Source: CALKZN01 sp050633785
GTDB lineage: Bacteria; Pseudomonadota; Gammaproteobacteria; Arenicellales; Arenicellaceae
Length of the DNA stretch: 64,000 nt
Reading direction: 5' to 3'
Assembly (NCBI GenBank): GCA_050633785.1
Contig: JBOEHE010000039.1
Coordinates: 45,405 to 109,404 of the forward strand
In this document: one piece after another, positions 9,213 to 18,484 of the stretch
Layout: each line of letters starts with the position of its first letter
How positions within the stretch are numbered: the first letter of the stretch is position 1
The notes under the pieces: model-generated
The model's input: the letters and a program-made list of their open reading frames with translations, nothing else
Database searches by the model: none
Told to the model about the DNA's origin: nothing
Position numbers and translations under genes: made by a program

Positions 9213-10712
9213 TTATTTATATTTCTTGATTTCACCACTCTGGATTCGTGCAAAATACGATTCCATTTCACGTTTGACGATTGGGGCAAGAAAATATAAG
9301 CCAAGGATGTTCGGTACGCAGATCAGGAAGACCAGAGCGTCAGAAATGTCCAATATTGGACCTAATTGAACAACGCAACCCAGTGCTACGAATGCGCAGA
9401 AAATTAGCTTATAAATGGTCTGACCCATTTCACCTTCACCAAACAGGTAGGTCCAGCCTTTGAGTCCATAATATGACCAGGAAATCATCGTTGAAAAGGC
9501 AAACAATAAAGCTGCAAAGGCCAGTGGCAGTGGGAACCAGCTGAATTCACGTTGAAATGCTGCCGAGGTCATGGCGACACCTTGGGCACCATTGGCAAAA
9601 TTGGGGTCAGCAACTTGTGCCGTGCCGATAACCAAAGCGGTAATGGTACAAATAACGATAGTATCAATAAACGGTTCAAGCAATGACACAACGCCTTCTG
9701 TCACAGGTTCATTGGTTCTCACAGCGGCATGCGCAATTGAGGCGGAACCGATACCAGCTTCGTTGGAAAAAACGGCACGTTGAAAGCCAATGATCATAGC
9801 GCCAAGTGCACCACCAGCAACGCCTTCACCGGTAAAGGCTCCGCTGAATATATTGGCAATCGCTTGCGGCAGAGAACTGAAATTCATCAAAATAACAATA
9901 ATGGCGAACAGGCAGTAGAAAACCGCCATGAATGGAACTATTTTCTCTGTCACTCGGGCAATTGATTTGATACCACCAACGATGACCAGAAAAACCACTG
10001 CTGCCAGAATCAGACCGACTAACCAACCGAACCCATCCAAAGCGCCGCCTGCGACTGTGTTGAGTTGAACATAGGCTTGGTTAGACTGAAACATATTGCC
10101 AATTCCCAGCGCGCCAATGAAGATACCTATAGCGTAGAATGTGCCCATAAATTTGCCAAAGCCAGTCATACCTCTTTCAGCAAAACCTTTTTTGAGATAG
10201 TACATTGGGCCGCCAGATACATGACCATCGTCAAATTCCTGTCGATATTTTACACCCAGAGTACATTCAACAAACTTGGTCGACATGCCCAGGATGCCAG
10301 CAACAATCAACCAGAATGTGGCTCCTGCACCGCCTACAGTGACTGCAACGGCGACACCACCAATATTACCGATGCCGACCGTACCTGAGACGGCGGTTGC
10401 CAGAGCTTGAAAATGCGATACTTCACCATGGCTTTTGGGGTCTGAATAGTCGCCGCGAACCAGTTCTATGGCATGTTTAAAGCCTCGAATGTTGATAAAG
10501 CCCATATAGACGGTGAAAAATACAGCGCCAACAACCAGCCACAGGACGACTAAGGGCAGTTGTGCACCAAAAAGAGGAATTTTGAAAAAGACAATTTTAC
10601 CAATCAGCTCTGCGATTGGTGCTGTTGCGTTGTTGATGCTCTCATCAATACCAGCATAGACATTGGTGATTGAAAATAGTGCTAAGGTAAGTAGTAACAG
10701 TAATCTGCCCAT
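9213..10712 (-). CDS. Amino acid:sodium symporter, AGCS family (alanine/glycine carrier)
   Basis: A 499-residue inner-membrane transporter with about 11 hydrophobic segments, in the usual length range of the alanine or glycine:cation symporter family. Diagnostic stretches are 'GVAVAVTVGGAGA' after 'GTVGIGNIGG', 'GGPMYYLKKGF' and 'RAVFSNEAGIGSASIAHAA', the conserved Na+/substrate region. It starts with a signal-like leader ('LALFSITNVYAG') before the first membrane helix. It should import alanine, glycine or a related small amino acid with Na+. It stands apart from its neighbours; a universal stress protein gene lies upstream on the same strand. Confidence 0.9.
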   Translation of the reverse strand: MGRLLLLLTLALFSITNVYAGIDESINNATAPIAELIGKIVFFKIPLFGAQLPLVVLWLVVGAVFFTVYMGFINIRGFKHAIELVRGDYSDPKSHGEVSHFQALATAVSGTVGIGNIGGVAVAVTVGGAGATFWLIVAGILGMSTKFVECTLGVKYRQEFDDGHVSGGPMYYLKKGFAERGMTGFGKFMGTFYAIGIFIGALGIGNMFQSNQAYVQLNTVAGGALDGFGWLVGLILAAVVFLVIVGGIKSIARVTEKIVPFMAVFYCLFAIIVILMNFSSLPQAIANIFSGAFTGEGVAGGALGAMIIGFQRAVFSNEAGIGSASIAHAAVRTNEPVTEGVVSLLEPFIDTIVICTITALVIGTAQVADPNFANGAQGVAMTSAAFQREFSWFPLPLAFAALLFAFSTMISWSYYGLKGWTYLFGEGEMGQTIYKLIFCAFVALGCVVQLGPILDISDALVFLICVPNILGLYFLAPIVKREMESYFARIQSGEIKKYK

Positions 10713-10776
10713 AATAGTTCTCCACTAAATATAATGTCAGGGGATTAGATAAAAATTGAAGTGCTTATCTATGCTT

Positions 10777-11211
10777 CTAAGGGACAACCGTTACCGGTAG
10801 TGAAGATGTCTGGATCAAAGCGGCGGTGACGCTGCCAAAGATCATCGAACGCATGCGTGATTCGCCGAGCTTGCCGATATAAATCTGCGATACATCATAT
10901 TCTGTGGCGATATCTTTCAATGCCTCGGCAATTTTCCCATGACGTACCACTGTTTCCACATTCAACCCCGAGCCTTTAATGCGATCAACTTCTGGGTTTA
11001 AGACTAAGTCATTGGCACGTTGAATATCCGAATCACGACGTTTTTGCCGCTCGGTCAGTTCTTCCTGAGTATGGAAACTATAAGGTGTCCAGTCAATAAT
11101 ATAGGTTAGAACAAGGTCCGCGTGAGTGAGTTTTGCGTGGCCTACAGCCGCTTCCAATGCTCTCTTTCCTCCGTCACTTCCATCTATGGCAACTAGAATT
11201 TTATCAGTCAT
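10777..11211 (-). CDS. Universal stress protein (UspA family)
   Basis: A 144-residue single-domain Usp with the N-terminal 'ILVAIDGSDGGKRALEAA' and the C-terminal nucleotide-binding pattern 'GKLGESRMRSMIFGSVT..L..SSLPVTVV', which fits the ATP-binding G-2x-G-9x-G(S/T) motif. The ATG at 11211 is used because GGAGAG lies just upstream; a longer in-frame start adds an unlikely N-terminus. Such proteins bind ATP and modulate survival under stress. It lies 64 bp upstream of the symporter on the same strand, so the two may be co-transcribed. Confidence 0.9.
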   Translation of the reverse strand: MTDKILVAIDGSDGGKRALEAAVGHAKLTHADLVLTYIIDWTPYSFHTQEELTERQKRRDSDIQRANDLVLNPEVDRIKGSGLNVETVVRHGKIAEALKDIATEYDVSQIYIGKLGESRMRSMIFGSVTAALIQTSSLPVTVVP

Positions 11212-11636
11212 GTAATACTCTCCGGTCAGGTTGAATTTGAATGTAGATTCTAAAATCAAAGCAAAGCTATAAAAGGGGGGAGTTTGTTTTACCTCATGGT
11301 TATGGTGTTAGTCGGATTCGGGCTTGGTGTGCAATAGCCGTTGCTAAGAAGCATACTTGTGTCAATGGTTCTCGGTGTTACTCTGTATTTGGTTCTTACT
11401 CCGTATTTCTCTATTTGTTCGGCATTTAAGTTACACCTATGTAAGAAATAAATCAATTGAACCGCTTTTAAATGGAAGTTGGGCTGAATATCAAGGCGAA
11501 ATTCTTATTGCTATCTCCTGTTTAGGTTCGATTGGGCGTTAAGTGTACTGGTGATGACAGTATTTGCCGGAACAAATTTACAATCCATCAATGTCGCTAT
11601 AAAATTCACCGAAATTTTGTCTACTGAGAAAGTATT
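11212..11636. other. Intergenic stretch of 425 bp
   Basis: Divergent region between the Usp gene (-) and the glutaredoxin-like gene (+). A 61-codon forward frame at 11357-11542 has no ribosome site and no recognisable sequence, so it was not called. Promoters for both directions are expected here. Confidence 0.4.
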
Positions 11637-12002
11637 ATGTTGTTAAAAGCCCTTAGAAATGGCGCAGGTTTACTGATTGTTTTTCTGGACTGGTTGACTA
11701 AACCCAAAGGTGTTAGTCGTAGTTCTGAACAACAGCAGATAGTTCAAGACAGTTTGCAGGGACATTCTTTATATCAGCTGTACGCTTGCCCTTTTTGCAT
11801 CAAGACTCGTCGAGCTTTGAACAAACTTAATGTTTCAATGGATATTCGAGATATTGGCAAAAACACAGCGTATCGCCAGGAACTTAATCAAGGTGGCGGA
11901 CGCGTCAAAGTGCCTTGTCTTCGGATCGAACAGGACAATGAGGTACGTTGGATGTATGAGTCTGATGACATTATCAGTTATTTGAATCAACGAGTCGCAT
12001 AA
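11637..12002 (+). CDS. Glutaredoxin-like (GST N-terminal type) protein
   Basis: A 121-residue protein with an N-terminal hydrophobic/basic stretch, then a thioredoxin fold from about residue 40: 'LYQLYACPFCIKTRRALNKL' carries the redox CPFC centre, 'VKVPCLRIEQ' carries the cis-Pro, and 'YESDDIISYL' matches the glutathione-contact region. It is probably a glutathione-dependent oxidoreductase; the first 30 residues may anchor it at the membrane. It is the first gene of a rightward group, 21 bp before the next start. Confidence 0.8.
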   Translation: MLLKALRNGAGLLIVFLDWLTKPKGVSRSSEQQQIVQDSLQGHSLYQLYACPFCIKTRRALNKLNVSMDIRDIGKNTAYRQELNQGGGRVKVPCLRIEQDNEVRWMYESDDIISYLNQRVA

Positions 12003-12023
12003 GGCTTCTAAAAGGCTAGGGTT

Positions 12024-13082
12024 GTGGATAAACTTTCACTTAAACGTCGTGGATTCAATTTGGGCATGGTCAGCATTAAGCGTGACGGTGGAGATGAACT
12101 CAGTAATTGGCGGTCAGGTAAACCTGTTTTTCTGGCAAAAGCGTGTTCATCTGAATTAATCAAGCACGCAGATTCTATTGCACAGTCCAAGTTGTTGTAT
12201 CAGGCGGTACTGGCTGGACAACAGTGTGATCCCATATTGGCTGAAAAACCTTATTGCGATCGTTTGGATATTCAGTTTGAATCGTTAGGCAGTAGTATTA
12301 ATGAAGGCGATAAACAGGAAATAGAGACAGTCTTGTTTGATGCTGTTGAAGGCGACACGGTGTTGGCCGAAGACTTATGGATGAAAGTGTCCTGGTTGTC
12401 TTTCTATGAACAGGATAACTCATTGAGGTTTCGTTTTTCCTTTGGCATTGATTTTGAAGAAGATGTGGCTGCTGATTTACAGCGTCAGAATCTTGCAGCA
12501 GAATTGACCGATGCAGTTTTTCCTGAGTCATCTATTATTATAAAAAACAATAAGTTAATAGATAAAATTAAAGTGATACTTGATTGTGAGAAGATCAGTT
12601 TTGTAGAACGTATTATCTATTTTAACTCTCCCGAAGGTGGTGCGTATCTGCATCATGATCGAGAGCGTGGTCATGCCGGTGTAGTTTATGCCCAACTCAG
12701 CGGGGTTACCTTTTGGTTGGCTTTGCCTAAGTTACAACTCCTGCAGGAGATTGAATCCTTCGTTGCAGCTTGTGTCAGTTCTAAACAATGGCCAGAAACT
12801 TTGGATAACGCCATGCAAAACGAGTTGAAGCAACTGGTAGCAAACCAGAATCAACTCTCTGCAGAACTTGACAGTTTCTGCAATGATACGTTGATCCTTT
12901 TGATCAACGAAACTCACATGTTTATTCAACAACTGATCCGTAATGGCCATGGTCAGACTGTGCAGGCAGGTGATGTATTATTACTGCCTCAGGAAAGTGA
13001 CTTAACTTGTTGTTGGCACTCGGTGTTTTGTCTTGGGGACGAGGCTGGCCAAGCCTTATCGTTTGCTATTCGAAGAGTTTAA
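12024..13082 (+). CDS. HxD cupin-like / 2-oxoglutarate oxygenase-like protein
   Basis: A 352-residue protein read from GTG at 12024, with AGGCTAGGG upstream. No close family is recognised, but the second half has the layout of a Cupin_8/JmjC-like double-stranded beta-helix: 'YLHHDRERGHAG..YAQLSGVTFWLALPK' supplies an HxD metal pair and a strand with bulky residues, and 'GDVLLLPQ.....CWHSVF' supplies a distal His, followed by 'ALSFAIRRV'. If right, it is an Fe(II)-dependent hydroxylase-like enzyme. It lies between a glutaredoxin-like gene and a probable Tat-exported Ser/Thr-rich protein, ahead of an OGT-like glycosyltransferase. Confidence 0.55.
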   Translation: MDKLSLKRRGFNLGMVSIKRDGGDELSNWRSGKPVFLAKACSSELIKHADSIAQSKLLYQAVLAGQQCDPILAEKPYCDRLDIQFESLGSSINEGDKQEIETVLFDAVEGDTVLAEDLWMKVSWLSFYEQDNSLRFRFSFGIDFEEDVAADLQRQNLAAELTDAVFPESSIIIKNNKLIDKIKVILDCEKISFVERIIYFNSPEGGAYLHHDRERGHAGVVYAQLSGVTFWLALPKLQLLQEIESFVAACVSSKQWPETLDNAMQNELKQLVANQNQLSAELDSFCNDTLILLINETHMFIQQLIRNGHGQTVQAGDVLLLPQESDLTCCWHSVFCLGDEAGQALSFAIRRV

Positions 13083-13254
13083 GGGGTTGTAGAGCGGTAG
13101 ATAAAACCAATATAGGCTCTGTATGTCGTTGAAAGAAGAGTTGTTACTCAGGAGTCAATGGTAAGTCATACAAATGACCTTACCGAGTAGTGTTTTTTAA
13201 TATATACTTGGTCAATCAAAAAATGAAAAGAATAATAAAAGAGCTGAGGGGTAT

Positions 13255-13779
13255 ATGACAGACAAAAAAACACAGAGCGAACTAATGACAAAAACGGATT
13301 CGCCTGAAGCACAATCTGGAATGAATCGCACACGCCGTAAGGCTCTGGTTGCATCAATCGCAGTAGCAGGGGCGGCTGGTTTGCCTTCTCAATGGAAACG
13401 CCCCATAGTCGATCATGTTCTGTTGCCAGCTCATGCTCAAACCTCAGTGAATAATATTGTCACAACGTCTTTTACAACTACGGTTGTTTTGCCGGGTATT
13501 CTTGCAACCTGTAGTCCGATCGCGCTTATATCGACTGCCAATACACGCATTACAGGTACTCTTTTCCTCTATGATTTCATCGTTGCTACCATTGGTCTGT
13601 GTAATGATGGCTCAGGAGGCACTCAGACGGTATTGCAATCCAGTTCTTCAAGCCTAGTTACTGGTAACACTTTTTCTTTGTTCTCATCAGGCTCATTCTC
13701 AGTGGCACGGACAGGGGCTTTTACCTCTACTATTACGGCCACGGCAACAGCAACTTCGTCAGCGACAACAACGATATAA
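13255..13779 (+). CDS. Probable Tat-exported Ser/Thr-rich small protein with PAHAQTS motif
   Basis: A 174-residue protein preceded by GAGGGG. Residues 1-25 are polar, then comes a twin-arginine type signal 'TRRKALVASIAVAGAAGLP' and the segment 'SQWKRPIVDHVLLPAHAQTS' (about residues 45-64). The 'W.kP.v..v.LPAHAQTS' pattern recurs in small exported proteins of many Gram-negative bacteria. The mature part is strikingly rich in Thr and Ser, ending in a run dominated by Thr, Ala and Ser. It could be a substrate of the adjacent OGT-like enzyme; that is inference. A short dyad (13801-13821) separates it from that gene. Confidence 0.65.
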   Translation: MTDKKTQSELMTKTDSPEAQSGMNRTRRKALVASIAVAGAAGLPSQWKRPIVDHVLLPAHAQTSVNNIVTTSFTTTVVLPGILATCSPIALISTANTRITGTLFLYDFIVATIGLCNDGSGGTQTVLQSSSSSLVTGNTFSLFSSGSFSVARTGAFTSTITATATATSSATTTI

Positions 13780-13800
13780 ATTTTTGTCCTTATTATGATT

Positions 13801-13821
13801 AAGCAGTAAGCTTTGCTGCTT
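13801..13821 (+). terminator. Weak hairpin between the exported protein and the OGT-like gene
   Basis: AAGCAG (13801-13806) and CTGCTT (13816-13821) can pair. The stem is short and no T-run follows, so at most it would reduce read-through between the two genes. Confidence 0.3.
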
Positions 13822-13844
13822 GGGTTTATTGGTGCCAGTTTAAT

Positions 13845-16800
13845 ATGATAATTGATCACCTTAAAGCCAAAGCAACAGCTGCAATTGAACAAGGCAATTT
13901 GTCATCAGCCAGGCCGCTGTGGACACAGGTTTGTGAATTAGATCCCATCGATATTGATAACTGGCTGATACTGTCTTCCATTGATGAACATCTCGGCTTT
14001 CAGGCCGCAGCGCTGGAGCACTTGCAATATGCGTTTCAACTGAGCCCTGATTCAGTGGATGTCTGGTTACAATCAGCGCGGCTGAAATGGCAAATGCAGC
14101 AATTCCCCACAGCGCTCAGTGACATTCAGATTGCGGCCAGTCATGATTTTACGGATCTGGAAATACGCGCTCAACTAGCGCAATGGCATCAGTCATTGCT
14201 GCAATTTGATCAGGCTCTGACACATTGGCGTTATTTATTGCTTATCGTAAGCGTGGATACTGATGATTCAGAGGATAGCTCAGCTGAGTTGGTAGAGGTG
14301 ATAGTCCATGCAGCAATGTGCGCGTGGTTTGAAGACGACATAGCCACCTTGTCAAGAGCATATGACCTTGTGTCTCCCTCATTTATCGATGATATTGCCA
14401 GAGAAATTGCCCGCTTCAGTAATCCTGACAGGCCATTAAAATCAGCCCCTGAAGTGCACGAACCTGATTTGCAGGCCTGGGTGGCTAGTGTGCAGCAGGC
14501 TGTAGAGAAACACACAATTGCTGCTGACTTTTATGACACGGTTGCCGCGACCAGAGACAGTGTGGTCACCAGTGACCAGAAATCCATAATGCAGGCTCTG
14601 GCAACGCAGGCAGCTCAGGTTTTGACGCAGGTTGATGATCATGCGCCAACTGTTGTGGAACTTGGCAGTTACTTTTCTCATTTTGGGCAGTCATTAAGTC
14701 AGCAACGGCCTTCATCAAATCAAGTTGGGGTTTTCTTGTCTCAACGCTGTTTTGAGCAAATGGGCAAGAATACGCATTTAGATGTGGCCCTGAATTGGGA
14801 CCAGTGGTTCAATTGGGAATCCACGATGTTGCCACACGCTTCTTGCGTAGTTCTAAGTAGTTGTTTTTTTTACTATCCAAATATAATCAATGATTTAGAG
14901 CGACTTATTGATGTTCTTTCTGATGGTTGTGTTCTTTTGTTACCGCTAAGGACCAGTGATAGCAAAGCCGATACCTTGCGGACAAAGATTCAGACAAAAC
15001 CGGGCTGGCAACTTACCGAACACACTATTGATCAATCTATGGAGTTCTCTATCTGGAAAGTGTCAGCGGAGACTGATGATTCCAGTCAAACTGTTGATAA
15101 AAATCCGTGCGGGGAACTAGTCCGTCAACGAGAGGAGCATGGCAATAATCTTATTCAAGCACAAATGCAATTTAGCCAAGGGCAAATTGTAGCTGCTGAA
15201 ACCATCGCTAGTCAGGTGGGTAAGCAATACCCGCGTGCAACACAGGCATTGTATCTTATGGCGGTAGGAGCTCAGCACCGAAAAGAAAACCCTGAGGCAC
15301 TTGCGCTATTGCGTGCCACGTTGAGGACGGATTGGAAATTTGTTGATGCCTGGTTTCAACTGGCGACAGTATGGCACGCGCTTGGAAAGGAAAAAGCCAT
15401 GCTGAGAGCCTATGGGCGCTGCTTGGCATTGAACCCAGGGCACTCCCTGGCGTTGAGTAACTTGCTGTTGTTTTACACAGCAAAAGCTGACATAGCAACA
15501 GCACTTAATGTTGCTAGAACGTTATTGTTGGCCCACCCCTTGGATGCTCAATTGACTAAGCTATGTGATGATGTTGCCGAACAGGAACGTTCCGGTGAAA
15601 TCAAACAGGGCATACAACTAATAAAGCAAAGCAAAGAATGGGTTCTGAGCCAGTTTCAAGCGGCCCTGACAAAGAAATACTTTAATAGAGCCAGTGATTT
15701 ACTCAAAGACTTGTCGAGCCTGTATGAACCTCTGGAATGGCGAGCAATGCAAGTGACTTATCTGGAGAAGTCAGGTCAAATGCAAATGGCTATTAGCAAG
15801 GCCTTAGAATTGTACAATGATGAATCTGATAATATAAATCATCTGAAAACGTTACGTGCCTTGTATCTACAGGCAGGCTGCCTGATTGAAGCACATCAGC
15901 AGTGGTTGACAATCTATGAGCGTTATTCACCAGATGACACTGATTTTCAAGGTGGCTTATTTGCATCCAATTATTATTCATTTGTAGCAGATCAACAAAT
16001 TGCAGAATATCATTTTCGTTGGGGCAGAGAGCTTCAGGCTTTAACGGATAAATCATTATCGACCCAAATGCCTGCTCGAGTAAGCAAAACGGATGAGACT
16101 AATAAGAAGATTCGAATAGGCTATGTTTCGGGTGATTTTAAAACGCATTCCGTTGCCTTGTTTTTATACAATCTGTATTTGCATCACGATAAAGACGCTT
16201 ATGAGGTTTTCAGTTATTCGACCGTGAATCAGGCTGATAATATGACCATAAAGCTGCGGTTGTTCAGCGAGTGCTGGCGTGATATCAGCCAGATGACCAA
16301 TCTGGATGCTGCTGCATTGATAAAACGAGACCGCATCGATATTCTGATTGATTTGAGTGGTCATACCGGCCATAACCGTCTACCACTATTTGCTTTTCGC
16401 CCAGCACCTGTGCAATGTACTTATCTGGGCTATGCAAACACGACGGGATTACCAGCTATTGATTATCGTTTTACCGATGCGATTGCCGATCCGGATAATG
16501 AGCGAGTTGATAGCTTGCACAGCGAGACATTGATTCGTTTGCCTGAGGGCTTTTTAAGCTATTCCAAACACTTTGGTTCACCGCCTGTTGTGATTGATGA
16601 AGCAGAGGCTGCTCCGAGGCGTTACACCTTTGTTTGTTGTAATAATATCTCAAAAGTAAATGAGAATGTTGTGCGAGTGTTTGCTGAAATTCTGCTGCGC
16701 CTGCCGCAGGCGAATATATTAATCAAAGCTCATAACCTGGATAATGATTTCATTTTAAATCGTTATTATCAACAATTTGCCAGTCATGGTGTTGAACAGG

Positions 16801-17189
16801 ATCGTGTGCATTTGATGAATGCGATTGATATTGCTGAACATGAGCAACTGTATAACCACACATTGATGGCATTGGACCCATTTCCATATAACGGTACCAC
16901 AACAACCTGTGATGCTTTGTGGATGGGGGTGCCTGTGCTGACGTTAGCTGGCACGAGGCATTGCGCTAGAGTAGGGGCAAGTATCTTAGCCCAACTGGGT
17001 TTGTCTGACTGGATAGCCGATGATGAACAACAATACATCGAAAAAGCGGTCAGATTTGCCCAAGATAAAACGGCGTTGGGCTCTATTCGGCTTGAATTGC
17101 GTTATCGTATGCGAAACTCCTCGTTAATGCAGCCAGAACGAGTGTGCCGTGCGCTTGAAAAGGAATATCAGCGCTTATATAAGGGTTAA
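13845..17189 (+). CDS. TPR protein with SPINDLY/O-GlcNAc transferase-like catalytic region and an embedded degenerate methyltransferase-like domain
   Basis: A 1114-residue protein, large for a bacterial OGT. Residues about 1-200 are TPR helices. About 226-405 look like a degraded SAM-methyltransferase fold ('FYDTVAATRDSV', 'VVELGSYFSHFG', 'CVVLSSCFFYYPNIINDL') lacking a proper glycine-rich loop. TPRs return at about 430-680, and the GT41 catalytic region runs from about 755 to the end. It contains 'IGYVSGDFKTHSVALF' (His768), 'DLSGHTG', 'NNISKVN' and the nucleotide-sugar segment 'LDPFPYNGTTTTCDALWMG' (Asn1016). GT41 enzymes transfer a sugar from UDP-GlcNAc or another nucleotide sugar to Ser/Thr in the cytosol. 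The likely target is unknown; the neighbouring Ser/Thr-rich exported protein is a candidate. Confidence 0.85.
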   Translation: MIIDHLKAKATAAIEQGNLSSARPLWTQVCELDPIDIDNWLILSSIDEHLGFQAAALEHLQYAFQLSPDSVDVWLQSARLKWQMQQFPTALSDIQIAASHDFTDLEIRAQLAQWHQSLLQFDQALTHWRYLLLIVSVDTDDSEDSSAELVEVIVHAAMCAWFEDDIATLSRAYDLVSPSFIDDIAREIARFSNPDRPLKSAPEVHEPDLQAWVASVQQAVEKHTIAADFYDTVAATRDSVVTSDQKSIMQALATQAAQVLTQVDDHAPTVVELGSYFSHFGQSLSQQRPSSNQVGVFLSQRCFEQMGKNTHLDVALNWDQWFNWESTMLPHASCVVLSSCFFYYPNIINDLERLIDVLSDGCVLLLPLRTSDSKADTLRTKIQTKPGWQLTEHTIDQSMEFSIWKVSAETDDSSQTVDKNPCGELVRQREEHGNNLIQAQMQFSQGQIVAAETIASQVGKQYPRATQALYLMAVGAQHRKENPEALALLRATLRTDWKFVDAWFQLATVWHALGKEKAMLRAYGRCLALNPGHSLALSNLLLFYTAKADIATALNVARTLLLAHPLDAQLTKLCDDVAEQERSGEIKQGIQLIKQSKEWVLSQFQAALTKKYFNRASDLLKDLSSLYEPLEWRAMQVTYLEKSGQMQMAISKALELYNDESDNINHLKTLRALYLQAGCLIEAHQQWLTIYERYSPDDTDFQGGLFASNYYSFVADQQIAEYHFRWGRELQALTDKSLSTQMPARVSKTDETNKKIRIGYVSGDFKTHSVALFLYNLYLHHDKDAYEVFSYSTVNQADNMTIKLRLFSECWRDISQMTNLDAAALIKRDRIDILIDLSGHTGHNRLPLFAFRPAPVQCTYLGYANTTGLPAIDYRFTDAIADPDNERVDSLHSETLIRLPEGFLSYSKHFGSPPVVIDEAEAAPRRYTFVCCNNISKVNENVVRVFAEILLRLPQANILIKAHNLDNDFILNRYYQQFASHGVEQDRVHLMNAIDIAEHEQLYNHTLMALDPFPYNGTTTTCDALWMGVPVLTLAGTRHCARVGASILAQLGLSDWIADDEQQYIEKAVRFAQDKTALGSIRLELRYRMRNSSLMQPERVCRALEKEYQRLYKG

Positions 17190-17206
17190 AAGGTCCCTCA
17201 GGGTAA

Positions 17207-17286
17207 ATACTTTGTTTGCTTTTAGTTTGATCTTACTCTCAACTGTTTATTAATCAATTGAGAGCGATCTCAAAGCAGCAAAGTAT
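17207..17286. terminator. Long imperfect inverted repeat between convergent genes
   Basis: ATACTTTG (17207-17214) and CAAAGTAT (17279-17286) close an imperfect stem that also pairs GCTTT with AAAGC and CTCTCAA with TTGAGAG nearer the centre. It lies between the OGT-like gene (+) and the FMN reductase (-), so it is probably a shared terminator. Confidence 0.5.
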
Positions 17287-17314
17287 CTCGCCTTTGGTGA
17301 ACCGTTTGATTGAG

Positions 17315-17863
17315 CTATGAGTTTTTATTCGCCATAGCCTGAGTCAGTTTGCTGATTGCATTGTTGAGTTGCGTGGCAATAGTTGGGTCAGAGACAGTCG
17401 CGGATTCAACATCAAAGTTGTCATAAAAACTGGCTACAGATAAGTCTGCCACAAGCTCTGCACCAAAATGAGGGGCTGAGTTCACTGCTGTGCTTAAGAC
17501 ATTACGCGCGCCACCAGGTCCTGGCGATGTTGCCAATAACAGTGTGGGTTTGTTTTGGAATACCTTCATATCGATGCGAGAGGTCCAGTCATACAGGTTT
17601 TTGTAGGCTGCTGTATAAGAACCATTGTGTTCAGCATAAGAAATAAGAAGAGCATCTGCATTGCCAATTTTTGCATAAAATTGATGGGCAAGATCAGGAA
17701 TACCCTCATTTTCTTCCCGATCGATACTGTATAAAGGCATTTCATAGTCATTGATATCGAGGATGTCGATATCTGCATCGTTTATCAAACTACTGGCATA
17801 AGTGACCAGTTTCTTATTGATGGATTGCAGGCTGTTGCTGGCAGCAAAGGCAAGTACTTTCAT
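17315..17863 (-). CDS. NADPH-dependent FMN reductase family protein
   Basis: A 182-residue flavodoxin-like oxidoreductase. 'VLAFAASNSLQSINKKL' is the phosphate-binding loop for FMN, 'YEMPLYSIDREE' and 'ALLISYAEHNGSYTAAYKNLYDW' are the middle strands, and 'LLLATSPGPGGARNVL' is the typical third loop. Members reduce FMN, quinones, azo dyes or chromate with NAD(P)H. The ATG at 17863 follows GGAG by 7 bases and is preferred to an in-frame TTG 12 bases upstream. It is co-oriented with, and 36 bp downstream of, the VOC gene, facing a LysR regulator. Confidence 0.85.
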   Translation of the reverse strand: MKVLAFAASNSLQSINKKLVTYASSLINDADIDILDINDYEMPLYSIDREENEGIPDLAHQFYAKIGNADALLISYAEHNGSYTAAYKNLYDWTSRIDMKVFQNKPTLLLATSPGPGGARNVLSTAVNSAPHFGAELVADLSVASFYDNFDVESATVSDPTIATQLNNAISKLTQAMANKNS

Positions 17864-17899
17864 TGTGATCTCCAATAGAGTGAGCTTGTTATGACCCGA

Positions 17900-18304
17900 T
17901 TATGCTTTTAAACCGGTATATTCGATAAATTCAACAACGTTATTATCAGGGTCGCGAATAAAAAACGATGTGCCAGTTGAGTGGTGCATGGGGCCTCCAC
18001 TTAAGGGAATATCCAGTTTTTTTAAACCCTTTAATAATTCATCAGCGCTGTGAACTTCTAAGGCAACATGAGTGTAGCCTGTATGTTTTGTGGTGACATC
18101 CATTAGTTGGTTAATGTTGTCTTTTTGATTGGCATTCAGGATAAAGTTAATATTGATGCCGCTGGGATGTTCAACAATGGCTACCGGCTCAGGGCCAACT
18201 GGTCCAGTGATATATTCAAAACCCAACTGAGCATAAAAGTCACGTGAGGTTTCAAAGTTGCTGACCCGTAGGCCGATATGGTTGACTCTTGAAATTGTTT
18301 TCAT
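17900..18304 (-). CDS. VOC family (glyoxalase/bleomycin-resistance-like) protein
   Basis: A 134-residue protein: 'RVNHIGLRVSNFETSRDFYAQLGF' opens the first module and 'YTHVALEVHSADELLKGL', 'TSFFIRDPDNNVVEFIEYTG' the second. Likely metal ligands are the His of 'NHIGL', the His of 'THVAL' and the Glu of 'VEFIE'. The pattern is that of lactoylglutathione-lyase-like VOC proteins; the substrate is unknown. It is the promoter-proximal gene of the VOC / FMN reductase pair and diverges from the LysR gene at 18485. Confidence 0.85.
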   Translation of the reverse strand: MKTISRVNHIGLRVSNFETSRDFYAQLGFEYITGPVGPEPVAIVEHPSGININFILNANQKDNINQLMDVTTKHTGYTHVALEVHSADELLKGLKKLDIPLSGGPMHHSTGTSFFIRDPDNNVVEFIEYTGLKA

Positions 18305-18484
18305 GGTTATGGCTCTTTTTTTGTTTTCAGTTTGTTGTGTCGGTGATGTGTTCTGTCTGTTATGAAGTCATTTTATATTAACCTTATATTGAGATTAATC
18401 ACTTGAATGATTAAATATTGTTTCCATATGACTTGTAATGTGGCTATAGTCATTGTTTGATAATCAATTGATAGGTGATAGATA

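Noticed and set aside
11357..11542. 61-codon forward frame between the Usp and glutaredoxin-like genes
   Set aside because: No ribosome site, unusual composition and no recognisable sequence; treated as chance.
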